DNA of 42,034 bases from positions 1 through 42,034 of the forward strand of contig SVCS01000003.1 in the NCBI GenBank assembly GCA_015058205.1, given 5' to 3'. Below are positions 16,328-24,429 of this stretch, in pieces (position 1 is the first letter of the stretch; every line of letters begins with the position of its first letter). The notes beneath the pieces are model-generated. The model was not told the DNA's origin. It did not search any database and saw nothing but the letters and a program-made list of their open reading frames with translations. The translations under genes and the position numbers were made by a program. Source of the DNA: Clostridiales bacterium. Lineage in GTDB: Bacteria > Bacillota > Clostridia > Peptostreptococcales > Anaerovoracaceae.

Positions 16328-17437
16328 ATGGATCCAAGAATCAAAGAACTGGCAGATTTACTTGTTGACTATTCCTGTGATGTACAATCAGGAGAAAAAG
16401 TGCTCATCAGCTATGAAGGCGATTGCTGCAAAAACCTTGCACGCCAGCTGATCAAGAATATTTACGCAAAAGGCGGTCTCCCTTATGCGGAGATCAGAGA
16501 TGCGCAGATCACCAGAGAGATCATGTTGGAATGCACAGAAGAACAGATCAAATTCAAAGATGAAATCGATTTGGCGCAGATGAAAGGCATGCAGGCTTAT
16601 ATTGCCATCAGAGCGGGCAACAATACAGCGGAGCTGGCAGATGTTCCTTCTGAGAAGATGAACCTCTACAGCAGTCTGACAAGACCGACGATTGATTACC
16701 GTGTAAATGAGACCAAATGGGTCGTTCTCAGATATCCGAACTATTCCATGGCGCAGCTTGCAAACAGCAGTCTTGAGAAGTTTGAGGACTTCTATTTTGA
16801 TGTCTGCACCCTTGATTATAAGAAGATGAGTAAGGCGATGGATCCACTTGTCGATCTGATGAATAGAACGGATAAAGTTCACATCGAAGGACCGGGAACG
16901 GATCTTACATTTTCGATCAAAGGCATCGGCGCCGTCAAATGTGATGGATTGAGAAACATTCCTGATGGTGAAGTCTATACAGCACCTGTCAGAGAGTCCA
17001 TGAATGGCATCATCTCCTACAACACACCATCTGAAGAGCAGGGATTCACTTATGAGAATATTGTTTTTGAAGTCAAAGACGGTAAAATCGTCGATGCAAA
17101 GGCAAACGATAATAAGAGAATCAATGAGCTTCTTAACGTAGATGAAGGTGCGAGATATTTCGGAGAGTTTGCTCTCGGTGTCAACCCATATATTCTTCAT
17201 CCAATGAAAGATACACTCTTTGATGAAAAAATCTGCGGTTCCTTCCATCTGACGCCTGGCATGTGTTATGAAGATGCGCCGAACGGCAACAAGTCAGCCA
17301 ATCACTGGGATCTGGTCATGATTCAAAGACCGGAATACGGCGGCGGAAGAATCTGGTTTGATGATGTTCTCATCAGAGAAGACGGAATCTTTGTCCTGCC
17401 TGAACTAGAGGGACTGAATCCTGACAATCTGAAGTAG
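16328..17437 (+). CDS. M29-family aminopeptidase (AmpS/PepS-like)
   Basis: M29 peptidases are two-metal cytoplasmic aminopeptidases removing N-terminal residues from peptides. The protein is 369 residues, somewhat shorter than the usual 400-410. Visible family motifs are LRNIPDGEVYTAP and ESMNG (metal Glu region), then CGSFHLTPGMCYEDAPNGNKSANHWDLV (the conserved His-x-His region; quoted pieces HLTPG and NHWD) and IWFDDVLIREDG at the C-terminus. AGAGAGGAACG precedes the ATG. It follows the DapF-like gene by 33 nt and ends 8 nt before a TetR regulator, so the three may be co-transcribed. Confidence 0.9.
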   Translation: MDPRIKELADLLVDYSCDVQSGEKVLISYEGDCCKNLARQLIKNIYAKGGLPYAEIRDAQITREIMLECTEEQIKFKDEIDLAQMKGMQAYIAIRAGNNTAELADVPSEKMNLYSSLTRPTIDYRVNETKWVVLRYPNYSMAQLANSSLEKFEDFYFDVCTLDYKKMSKAMDPLVDLMNRTDKVHIEGPGTDLTFSIKGIGAVKCDGLRNIPDGEVYTAPVRESMNGIISYNTPSEEQGFTYENIVFEVKDGKIVDAKANDNKRINELLNVDEGARYFGEFALGVNPYILHPMKDTLFDEKICGSFHLTPGMCYEDAPNGNKSANHWDLVMIQRPEYGGGRIWFDDVLIREDGIFVLPELEGLNPDNLK

Positions 17438-17445
17438 GTAAGATT

Positions 17446-18006
17446 ATGGCTAATTTCACAGAACGAGCGATTGTTGAGACCCTCAACGAGATGCTGAAAA
17501 CACAAACTATCGATAAAATTACTGTGAAGGATCTCACCGATGCCTGCGGGATTTCCAGAAACACGTTTTACTATCATTTTCATGATATTTATGAAGTACT
17601 TGCCAGAAGCTTCATCGGGTATACAGACGCGATTCTGAAAGCTCATGAGAAAGATGAGTCCTGGGAAAACACACTGATCGAACTGCTCAGTTTTCTGTAT
17701 GAAAACAGGGTTGCCGTCAATCACGTCTACAAATCTGTAGACGGAGAAGCTCTTGACAGATTTCTCGATAAGGTGGTATACCATTATACAAGAAGTGTAG
17801 TGGAAGAGGAGAGCGGCAGAGGCCGCTTTAGTGAAAGGACGATTTCTCTCGCAGCGGATTTTTATAAGAATGCGCTGCTGGGCGCCGTCTTTGGCTGGAT
17901 CGAAGAGAATATGAAGGAAAGTCCGGAGTCCCTGGCGCACTTGTACAACAGTGTCTTCAGCGGGACCATCGGTAATCTTCTGACCAGCATCGAAAGAGCT
18001 TTATAA
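17446..18006 (+). CDS. TetR/AcrR family transcriptional regulator
   Basis: A 186-residue TetR-type regulator. The N-terminal helix-turn-helix is clear: KITVKDLTDACGISRNTFYYHFHDIYEVL (about residues 24-52; core SRNTFYYHF). The C-terminal ligand-binding part resembles the TetR_C group found in DhaS-like proteins. It lies immediately upstream of the MMPL transporter, separated by a 25-nt palindrome and a candidate promoter, which suggests that it represses the MMPL gene pair; that is inference. Co-transcription with the upstream aminopeptidase is likely (8-nt gap). Confidence 0.9.
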   Translation: MANFTERAIVETLNEMLKTQTIDKITVKDLTDACGISRNTFYYHFHDIYEVLARSFIGYTDAILKAHEKDESWENTLIELLSFLYENRVAVNHVYKSVDGEALDRFLDKVVYHYTRSVVEEESGRGRFSERTISLAADFYKNALLGAVFGWIEENMKESPESLAHLYNSVFSGTIGNLLTSIERAL

Positions 18007-18076
18007 ACGAGCAACCTGTATTGGAACAGGGGAATAAGGCTCAAGTCTGTGTAATTGATATTTGGGCAAATCAGTT

Positions 18077-18101
18077 AGAGTGCACAAAATTTGTGCACTC
18101 T
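18077..18101. repeat. 25-nt perfect palindrome between tetR and MMPL genes
   Basis: AGAGTGCACAAA (18077-18088), a single central A, and TTTGTGCACTCT (18090-18101). The symmetry and size fit a TetR-family operator. It is followed by GATTTTATT, so a terminator for the tetR gene is the alternative; both roles are possible. Confidence 0.85.
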
Positions 18102-18128
18102 GATTTTATTGTAAATTCAAAGGAATAT

Positions 18129-18157
18129 TTGTTTTTGTTAATATGAATCGGTATTGT
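18129..18157 (+). promoter_or_regulatory. Candidate promoter for the MMPL gene
   Basis: TTGTTT (18129-18134), 17-nt spacer, TATTGT (18152-18157). It lies 42 nt before the ATG and 28 nt downstream of the palindrome at 18077. The -10 is imperfect. Confidence 0.4.
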
Positions 18158-18198
18158 TCCAACATACATAAACTGACAATGCTTTCCGGAGGAGAAAC

Positions 18199-20316
18199 AT
18201 GCTTACGTTCGCAAGAACTGTTGTGAAAAAAAGAAAACTTATTCTGATCATAGGATTGCTGCTCCTGATTCCATCTGTGATAGGGTATTTGAATACAGGC
18301 GTGAACTACGACGTTCTGCTCTATCTCCCTGATTCGATGGAAACAGTACAGGGACAGGATATTCTCCTTGATGAATTTGACAAAGGCGGATTCGCCATGG
18401 TCATGTTCAAGGATATGACTGAGAAAGATATCAATCAATGCTGTGAAGACATTGAAAACATCGATCATGTTGACAGCGTTATCGCCTATGATACGCTTTT
18501 GGGACCGCAGGTGCCGGAGATCATTGTACCGAATGAACTGAAAGATGTGTATGAGGACGGCGATACGGAACTCATCGCCGTATTCTTCAATACGCCGACA
18601 TCCGACGTCGGTTCCATTCATGCTGTGCAGGAAATCCGAAAAGTGTGCGGCAAACAGTGTTTTGTCAGCGGCATGAGTGCCTTTGTCACAGATCTGAAGG
18701 AACTGTCAGAACATGAGGAGCCGATCTATGTAGCGATTGCTGTCATTCTTGCCACACTGCTGATGGCGCTTCTGATGGATTCTTCCTTTGTCGCCGTCGT
18801 GTTTGTGCTGGGAATCGGAATGGCGATTCTGTACAACATGGGAAGCAACTTATTCCTCGGAGAGATATCGTATATTACGAAAGCGATTGCCGCAGTTCTC
18901 CAGCTGGCTGTAACCATGGATTACTCCATCTTTCTCTGGCACAGCTATGAAGAACACAGATTTGAAATCGGTATGGATCGGGAAGAAGCAATGGCAAACG
19001 CCATTGCGAAGACACTCGTATCAGTAACCGGAAGTTCGATTACAACCATTGCAGGATTCCTTGCCCTTTGCTTTATGACATTCACACTGGGTCTGAATCT
19101 CGGTGTGGTCATGGCGAAGGGTGTGTTGCTCGGCGTTATCACAAGTGTTACCGTTCTGCCTGCGCTGATTCTCGGCTTCGAAAAACTGATCTTCAAAACC
19201 AAACATAAACCGCTGATGATCAAGTTCGATAAGCTGTCTAAAGGAATCGTCAGAAGACCTGTCATCATGGTTATCATCTTTCTGGTGCTTCTCGGACCGG
19301 CGCTCTTTGGCTATACACACACGCAGACATACTACAAACTCGATGAAGGCGTTCCGCAGAATCTGCCGTTCAATGTGGCGAACAACATGCTGCGGGATGA
19401 CTTCGGAATCAGTACACAGCATATGATCCTCGTCAATTCCGATCTTTCCCAGAAGGAAGTCGGAGAGATGATGGATGAGATCAAAAACGTAGATGGTGTC
19501 AAAGCAGTACTCGGATTACAGAGTGCCCTCGGACCATCGGTTCCTCAGGAAATACTGCCATCGGCACTGGAAGGCACCCTGGTCAGCGATCATCATCAGC
19601 TTTTGCTTGTTACCACTGAGTATGAGGTGGCAAGTGATGAAATCTATGATCAGCTTGTTCATATCAACAAAATCATCAAAAGCCACGACAAAGAAAGTCT
19701 GCTCATCGGTGAATCCGCGTGCACGAAGGATCTGATCGATGTTACGGACAGAGACTTTAAAATTGTCACAGCAGTTTCTGTAGGAGCAATCTTCCTGATC
19801 ATACTGTTCGTGCTGCAGTCCCTGTCATTGCCGTTCATCCTCGTCGCATGTATTGAACTGGCCATCTTCATCAATCTCGGCATTCCGTTCTACACAGGAA
19901 CCGTTATGTCGTTCATTGATTCCATCTGCATCAGTACCATTCAGCTTGGTGCAACGGTAGACTACGCGATACTGTTTACGAACCGGTACAAACGGGAACG
20001 GAACGGAGGACTGGATGCAGCGCAGGCAGTCATCAAAGCACATTCCAAGACAATGCCGTCGGTTTGTGTCAGCGCCATCGGGTTCTTTGCTGCCACATTC
20101 GGCGTATCCGTTTATTCTGATATTGATATCATCAGCTCCATGGTGTTCTTCATGGCCAGAGGAGCTGCGGTCAGCATGCTGGTTGTTATGTTCATGCTTC
20201 CGGCCCTGATCGTATTCTTCGATAAAATCATTATTAAGACAAGCAAGGGCTTTGAAAATGTTGAAGGCGCTTATCACAGCAGGCGCCTCGTCAGGGAAGG
20301 AGAGACAAATGAATAA
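18199..20316 (+). CDS. MMPL/RND family transporter
   Basis: A 705-residue inner membrane exporter of the MMPL group of the RND superfamily, proton-driven. It has two homologous halves, each with one leading membrane helix (about residues 12-30 and 350-370), an extracellular porter domain of about 150 residues and a bundle of five helices. The helix-4 motifs are VTMDYSIFLWHSYEEHR and ATVDYAILFTNRYKRER, the Asp-Tyr pairs involved in proton relay. GGAGGAG 5-8 nt upstream supports the start. The next gene starts inside its last codons (8-nt overlap), so the transporter and the secreted heptad-repeat protein are produced together. Substrate unknown; MMPL proteins commonly move lipids or hydrophobic compounds. 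Confidence 0.92.
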   Translation: MLTFARTVVKKRKLILIIGLLLLIPSVIGYLNTGVNYDVLLYLPDSMETVQGQDILLDEFDKGGFAMVMFKDMTEKDINQCCEDIENIDHVDSVIAYDTLLGPQVPEIIVPNELKDVYEDGDTELIAVFFNTPTSDVGSIHAVQEIRKVCGKQCFVSGMSAFVTDLKELSEHEEPIYVAIAVILATLLMALLMDSSFVAVVFVLGIGMAILYNMGSNLFLGEISYITKAIAAVLQLAVTMDYSIFLWHSYEEHRFEIGMDREEAMANAIAKTLVSVTGSSITTIAGFLALCFMTFTLGLNLGVVMAKGVLLGVITSVTVLPALILGFEKLIFKTKHKPLMIKFDKLSKGIVRRPVIMVIIFLVLLGPALFGYTHTQTYYKLDEGVPQNLPFNVANNMLRDDFGISTQHMILVNSDLSQKEVGEMMDEIKNVDGVKAVLGLQSALGPSVPQEILPSALEGTLVSDHHQLLLVTTEYEVASDEIYDQLVHINKIIKSHDKESLLIGESACTKDLIDVTDRDFKIVTAVSVGAIFLIILFVLQSLSLPFILVACIELAIFINLGIPFYTGTVMSFIDSICISTIQLGATVDYAILFTNRYKRERNGGLDAAQAVIKAHSKTMPSVCVSAIGFFAATFGVSVYSDIDIISSMVFFMARGAAVSMLVVMFMLPALIVFFDKIIIKTSKGFENVEGAYHSRRLVREGETNE

Positions 20317-22111
20317 AAAGCCTCTTAAAGAGAAAGTCATCGCGATTACAACAGCAGTGATGACAATGACAGTGATGTGTATGCCTGCTGCTGCCTTTGC
20401 TGCATCGAATGGTGTAGAAAAGGAAGAGACAGTGTATGTCGTCACCGACAATGCAGGCTCCCAGCAGGATGTCATCGTAAGTGATCATCTGATCAACAAG
20501 GATGAAGTCAAGACCATTTCTGATGAAACCACGCTGTCAGATATTGAAAATGTCAAGGGTGAAGAAACATTCAAACAGAATGGCGACGGCATCACATGGG
20601 ATGCTGAGGGAAACGGCATCTATTATCAGGGCAAGTCGTCAGATGAGATTCCGGTTTCTATGGATATCACCTACAGACTGGATGATAAAGTGGTAAGCGG
20701 TCCTCAGCTGCAGGGCAAAAGCGGTAAAGTCGAAATCAAAATCGACTATGAAAACGACGCCACATACAATGGAACGACAGTACCGTTTGTGGTCATGACC
20801 GGACTGATTGTTACTGACGATTCCTTCAAGAACATCAAGATCAGCAAGGGCAAAGTCATCGACGATGGCGAGAAACTGCTCGTCGTCGGAATGGCAGCAC
20901 CAGGCCTTGCACAGACCCTCGGCATCGGCGAATCTGATCTTGGTATCGGCAGCAGCGTCACGATTACCGGTGATGCAGAAGAGTTTGCTGTTGAAGATAT
21001 GATGACAGTCGTAACCAATGCATTCTTTGAAGATATCGATACAGACGGTATCGACATGAATTACGATGATGAAATCAATGCGCTGAATAAAGGCGCAAAG
21101 GCATTAGTGGACGGAAGTAAGCAGCTGTATGACGGTTTGACAACCATGAACGACAACATGCCGGCTTTGGAAAACGGCGTCAATACCTTGAAGAATGGCG
21201 CCGATCAGCTGAATGCAGGTACAAAAAATGCGCAGCAGGGGGCCAATCAGCTCAGTGGTGGTCTTGCACAGCTTGCGAAAGATCTGCCAACGGTTTTAAC
21301 GGATTTGACACAAAACCTGTCACAAATGAAACAGGTTGCGTCCGGTGTTGAGACAAACCTGGTCAAAATCAAGTTCGGCATTGACAGTTATATCAAAACC
21401 TTAAACGGGGTAAAAGCAAAACAGCAGAATGTAGTCGCTTATCTTACAGCTTTAAAGGCAGTAGAAGGCAATCTGACAGCTGAACAGAAAGAAAACATTA
21501 AAGATATTCTGGGATCTGATTATGATTCCAAGCTTGACACAGCATTAGCTGATGCAAAAGAAGTATATGGAACCATTGATGTCGTTGCCAATGGTAACGG
21601 AGAAGAAACGACCGGATTGGCAGGACTGTCATCTGGTTTAGGTTCAGAAGCAAACGAAGACATGGGCTCAGTAATATGGTATCAGCATCAGCTGGATCAG
21701 GGTCTTGATACGATGCTCCAGACTGTGATTGCAAAATCTTCTGAATTGAATACCGGACTGACAACGCTCACAAATGGGGCAGGTGAATTGAAAGCAGGTG
21801 AAGATGCACTTGCAACTGGCGCGCAGGCATTAGCAAATGGAATGGAATCCCTGCAGAATAAATCCGGCACATTGATCAACGGTGTCGACCAGTTAGATAA
21901 AGGATCCCTTGAACTCAGCAAAGGTATGTCAAAGCTTTACAAAGAAGGCATTAAGAAGATCGTTGATATGTACAATGATGATCTGAAGGGAACCATCGAT
22001 AATGTGGATGGAATGCTCGATGCAGGGAAAGGCTACAAAACATTTACCAAACTGCCTTCCGGCATGGATGGAAATGTCAAGTTCATCTACAAGACGGATA
22101 TTACACAGTAA
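20309..22111 (+). CDS. Secreted X-L-X-X-G heptad-repeat protein partnered with MMPL transporter
   Basis: A 600-residue exported protein: signal peptide (MNKKPLKEKVIAITTAVMTM onward, cleavage near AFA-ASNG), a beta-rich N-terminal domain (about residues 40-245), then a long helical part with repeated L-x-x-G units such as LYDGL, LKNGADQLNAG, LANGMESL and LINGVDQLDKG, as in YhgE/Pip and related heptad proteins. The last 20 residues (TKLPSGMDGNVKF) are a short ending; no C-terminal membrane anchor is present. AAGGAGAG before ATG 20309 decides the start over the track's 20252. It overlaps the MMPL stop by 8 nt. I infer an extracytoplasmic partner or scaffold for the exporter. A strong terminator follows. 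Confidence 0.8.
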   Translation: MNKKPLKEKVIAITTAVMTMTVMCMPAAAFAASNGVEKEETVYVVTDNAGSQQDVIVSDHLINKDEVKTISDETTLSDIENVKGEETFKQNGDGITWDAEGNGIYYQGKSSDEIPVSMDITYRLDDKVVSGPQLQGKSGKVEIKIDYENDATYNGTTVPFVVMTGLIVTDDSFKNIKISKGKVIDDGEKLLVVGMAAPGLAQTLGIGESDLGIGSSVTITGDAEEFAVEDMMTVVTNAFFEDIDTDGIDMNYDDEINALNKGAKALVDGSKQLYDGLTTMNDNMPALENGVNTLKNGADQLNAGTKNAQQGANQLSGGLAQLAKDLPTVLTDLTQNLSQMKQVASGVETNLVKIKFGIDSYIKTLNGVKAKQQNVVAYLTALKAVEGNLTAEQKENIKDILGSDYDSKLDTALADAKEVYGTIDVVANGNGEETTGLAGLSSGLGSEANEDMGSVIWYQHQLDQGLDTMLQTVIAKSSELNTGLTTLTNGAGELKAGEDALATGAQALANGMESLQNKSGTLINGVDQLDKGSLELSKGMSKLYKEGIKKIVDMYNDDLKGTIDNVDGMLDAGKGYKTFTKLPSGMDGNVKFIYKTDITQ

Positions 22112-22148
22112 GAGCAACCAATGTGAATGGTTTGATTTGAATCGGTGC

Positions 22149-22178
22149 AAACGGGAGATCCCAGGATCTCCCGTTTTA
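22149..22178 (+). terminator. Intrinsic terminator after the MMPL/heptad-repeat pair
   Basis: AAACGGGAGATC (22149-22160) pairs perfectly with GATCTCCCGTTT (22165-22176) around a 4-nt loop, followed by TATT. Confidence 0.9.
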
Positions 22179-22203
22179 TTGATAGGACATCTATGTTTAT
22201 GTG

Positions 22204-22232
22204 TTGACACGAAGGCATGCAAAACATAGAAT
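22204..22232 (+). promoter_or_regulatory. Sigma-A-type promoter for the MATE exporter
   Basis: TTGACA (22204-22209), 17-nt spacer, TAGAAT (22227-22232), 33 nt before the ATG. The -35 and spacing are ideal. Confidence 0.82.
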
Positions 22233-22265
22233 ACCATTTGTTAGATTTCATTTCAGGAGAACAAT

Positions 22266-23618
22266 ATGCAGAACAAGATGGGCACGATGCCCGTTGGCAG
22301 ATTAATACTGAATATGGCCTGGCCGGCCATGCTGTCGATGATGATACTGGCTTTGTACAACATCGTAGACAGCTTCTTTGTTGCGCGAATCGGCGAAGAG
22401 GCACTGGCTGCGATCACCTATATCTTCCCGGTACAGATGGTCATGATGTCCTGTGCCATAGGAACGGGTGTCGGTATCAATTCCCTGATTTCAAGAAGAC
22501 TCGGTGCCAGAAATTACGAAGAAGCCAATCTGGCGGCCAGCCATGGATACAGGCTTTCCTTCTTCAACTGGGCCGGTTTCGCTCTTGTGGGAATCTTCCT
22601 ATCAAGACCGATCATGGAGGTTATGACAGATACCGCCTACATTGTGGAGGAAGGCACCAAGTACATGACCATTGTGCTGATTGGATCCCTGTTTGTATTT
22701 GTTCAGGTCACATCAGAGAAAATCATCCAGGCTACAGGAAATATGATATTCCCGATGTTCTGCAGCATTCTGGGCGCGATTACCAATATCATTCTGGACC
22801 CGGTTCTCATATTCGGTCTTGGACCGTTCCCGGAAATGGGTGTGACAGGAGCTGCTGTTTCCACCGTTACGGGACAGCTGTTCTCTATGATTTTGGGACA
22901 GTACCTGCTCTTCGGCAGAAAACACCCAGTCAAAGTCAGACTGCGCGGGTTCAAATGGCAGGGGAGCATCGTCAAAGATATCTATGCAGTTGGATTTCCT
23001 GCGATTCTGATGCAGTGCATTGGATCCGTGATGCAGTTTGGAATGAATATGATTCTGAATTCATTTACTGAGACAGCTGTTGCAGTCATGGGCGTCTACG
23101 GCAGACTGCAGTCCTTCATTTTCATGCCTGTCTTTGGCCTGAATCAGGGTGTGCTTCCGATTCTTGGGTTCAATTACGGGGCGAAGAACAAGAAGAGGCT
23201 GATGGAGACTTACAAAAAAGGATTCATCTTCGCCTTTGCCATTATGGCAGCAGGTCTGGTCGTCTTCCAGCTGTTCCCTCATGAAATCCTCAGTGCATTT
23301 AATGCGCAGGGGAACCAGGACATGTACGTTATCGGTGTTCCGGCACTGCGCGCGGTCAGTTGGTGTTTCCTTCCTGCTTCCTACGGTATTATGACATCGT
23401 CCGTTTTCCAGGGAACGGGACATGGTTTCCTGAGCCTTTGGAGTTCACTGATCAGGCAACTTATCGGCGTACTCCCAATTGCTTACATCCTTGGAAAGCT
23501 GTATGGGCTGAACGCTGTTTGGTGGTCATTCCCTTTGGCCGAAATTCTGGGAACAACATATCTGATCATCGCCTTTGTATGGCTTTACAAAAAAGACATC
23601 CGTCAACTTGGGGAATAA
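22266..23618 (+). CDS. MATE family efflux transporter
   Basis: A 450-residue membrane protein with about twelve hydrophobic segments in two related halves, the MATE layout. These exporters use Na+ or H+ gradients to expel cationic drugs or metabolites. Family features include LILNMAWPAMLSMMILALYNIVDSFFVAR at the start (core ALYNIVDSFFV), the loop GINSLISRRLGARNYEEAN, and in the second half MFGLNQGVLPILGFNYGAKN-like sequence (here FGLNQGVLPILGFNYG). TTCAGGAGAAC precedes the ATG. It has its own promoter and terminator, so it is a single-gene unit. Substrate cannot be read from the sequence. Confidence 0.93.
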   Translation: MQNKMGTMPVGRLILNMAWPAMLSMMILALYNIVDSFFVARIGEEALAAITYIFPVQMVMMSCAIGTGVGINSLISRRLGARNYEEANLAASHGYRLSFFNWAGFALVGIFLSRPIMEVMTDTAYIVEEGTKYMTIVLIGSLFVFVQVTSEKIIQATGNMIFPMFCSILGAITNIILDPVLIFGLGPFPEMGVTGAAVSTVTGQLFSMILGQYLLFGRKHPVKVRLRGFKWQGSIVKDIYAVGFPAILMQCIGSVMQFGMNMILNSFTETAVAVMGVYGRLQSFIFMPVFGLNQGVLPILGFNYGAKNKKRLMETYKKGFIFAFAIMAAGLVVFQLFPHEILSAFNAQGNQDMYVIGVPALRAVSWCFLPASYGIMTSSVFQGTGHGFLSLWSSLIRQLIGVLPIAYILGKLYGLNAVWWSFPLAEILGTTYLIIAFVWLYKKDIRQLGE

Positions 23619-23632
23619 TCGCAATTCATAAA

Positions 23633-23661
23633 AAAGAACGCCGCAGCAATGCGGCGCTTTT
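23633..23661. terminator. Bidirectional terminator between convergent MATE and Cys-rich genes
   Basis: CGCCGCA (23639-23645) pairs with TGCGGCG (23650-23656) around GCAA. It is flanked by an A run on the left and CTTTTGTT on the right, so it can work on both strands; the MATE gene stops at 23618 and the minus-strand gene at 23663. Confidence 0.85.
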
Positions 23662-23662
23662 G

Positions 23663-24265
23663 TTACGGATATAGGTAAATAAGAGGCACACCATCATCGA
23701 TTCTGTCATCGGAATCCATCATAACAAGGTCCCGGATCAACGGGTCTCTGATCAGGTGTTTCCAGCAGGTGTAGGTTGCTCTGATGAATTCATCATTTAG
23801 TCTGACAAAATCCCGAATCAACGGACATTCGTAAGGAAGCTCATCTGCACAGAGAATGATATGAAATATGCCATCATCATCGATATGCGGGGAAAGGGGA
23901 AACGTGCGGCACTGAATCGGCCGCCTATTTCTCCTGCAGAGGGGAGCAGTGCGGCACTGTATGAACGGAACGCGTCCGTGCCAGCTCTCCGGATAATCAT
24001 ATTCTTCGGCGAGAATGGAACCCCACTCGATCCATTCCTCATCTGACTCATCATAAACCTGCTCTTCACCCGGAAGCAGCATCAGTCCCATGTAACTGTC
24101 GGCATTTTCATCACCATCAGCAGTGTAGGGGATATCCTCCGGGATATAGTCGCAAAGGCAGCAAGCCGCGCCGCAGAGAATCCCACAGTCGAAATCAACA
24201 GGAGATACTCTGTCCAGCAGACGATAGATAGACTGATAGGTTGTTTTTGTAATCGTACTCTTCAT
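23663..24265 (-). CDS. Cysteine-rich protein with YkgJ-like cysteine cluster
   Basis: A 200-residue soluble protein. It begins with FDCGILCGAACCLCDY (about residues 28-42), has a conserved-looking LLPGEEQVYD segment, then QCRTAPLCRRNRRPIQCRTFPLSPH (pieces CRTAPLC and IQCRTFPL) and further Cys near ILCADELPYECPL. Such spacing resembles the YkgJ-type zinc or iron-sulfur cluster proteins of unknown role. The track's start (24301) lies upstream of a promoter -10; ATG 24265 (MKSTITK) is preferred. No ribosome site is present: TATAAT ends 7 nt before the ATG, suggesting a leaderless mRNA. It is divergent from the activase fusion, itself an iron-sulfur protein; a link is speculation. Confidence 0.75.
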   Translation of the reverse strand: MKSTITKTTYQSIYRLLDRVSPVDFDCGILCGAACCLCDYIPEDIPYTADGDENADSYMGLMLLPGEEQVYDESDEEWIEWGSILAEEYDYPESWHGRVPFIQCRTAPLCRRNRRPIQCRTFPLSPHIDDDGIFHIILCADELPYECPLIRDFVRLNDEFIRATYTCWKHLIRDPLIRDLVMMDSDDRIDDGVPLIYLYP

Positions 24266-24272
24266 AGAATTT

Positions 24273-24301
24273 ATTATATTTGAAACAATAATAATATGCA
24301 A
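24273..24301 (-). promoter_or_regulatory. Minus-strand promoter of the Cys-rich gene
   Basis: On the minus strand, TTGCAT (24301-24296), exactly 17 nt, then consensus TATAAT (24278-24273). The start codon at 24265 begins 8 nt after the hexamer. Confidence 0.8.
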
Positions 24302-24332
24302 AACATGTGTGGAAGATTTTACAAAAGCATTG

Positions 24333-24360
24333 TTGCATACAGTATTTTTTGGGGTATAAT
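24333..24360 (+). promoter_or_regulatory. Promoter of the activase fusion gene
   Basis: TTGCAT (24333-24338), 16-nt spacer, TATAAT (24355-24360); start near 24367, leaving a leader of about 63 nt. The -10 sits in a 13-nt palindrome, GGTATA-A-TATACC (24353-24365). Confidence 0.75.
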
Positions 24361-24429
24361 ATACCTTGGTTTTTTATTGGAAATAATATTTGCATATATA
24401 TGTAGTAATTCATTATAGGATGGGTTTTT

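Noticed and set aside
22217-23071. 284-codon plus-strand ORF overlapping the MATE gene
   Set aside because: Out-of-frame reading of the MATE gene; rich in His, Arg and Gln without motifs, and its start precedes the ribosome site used by MATE.
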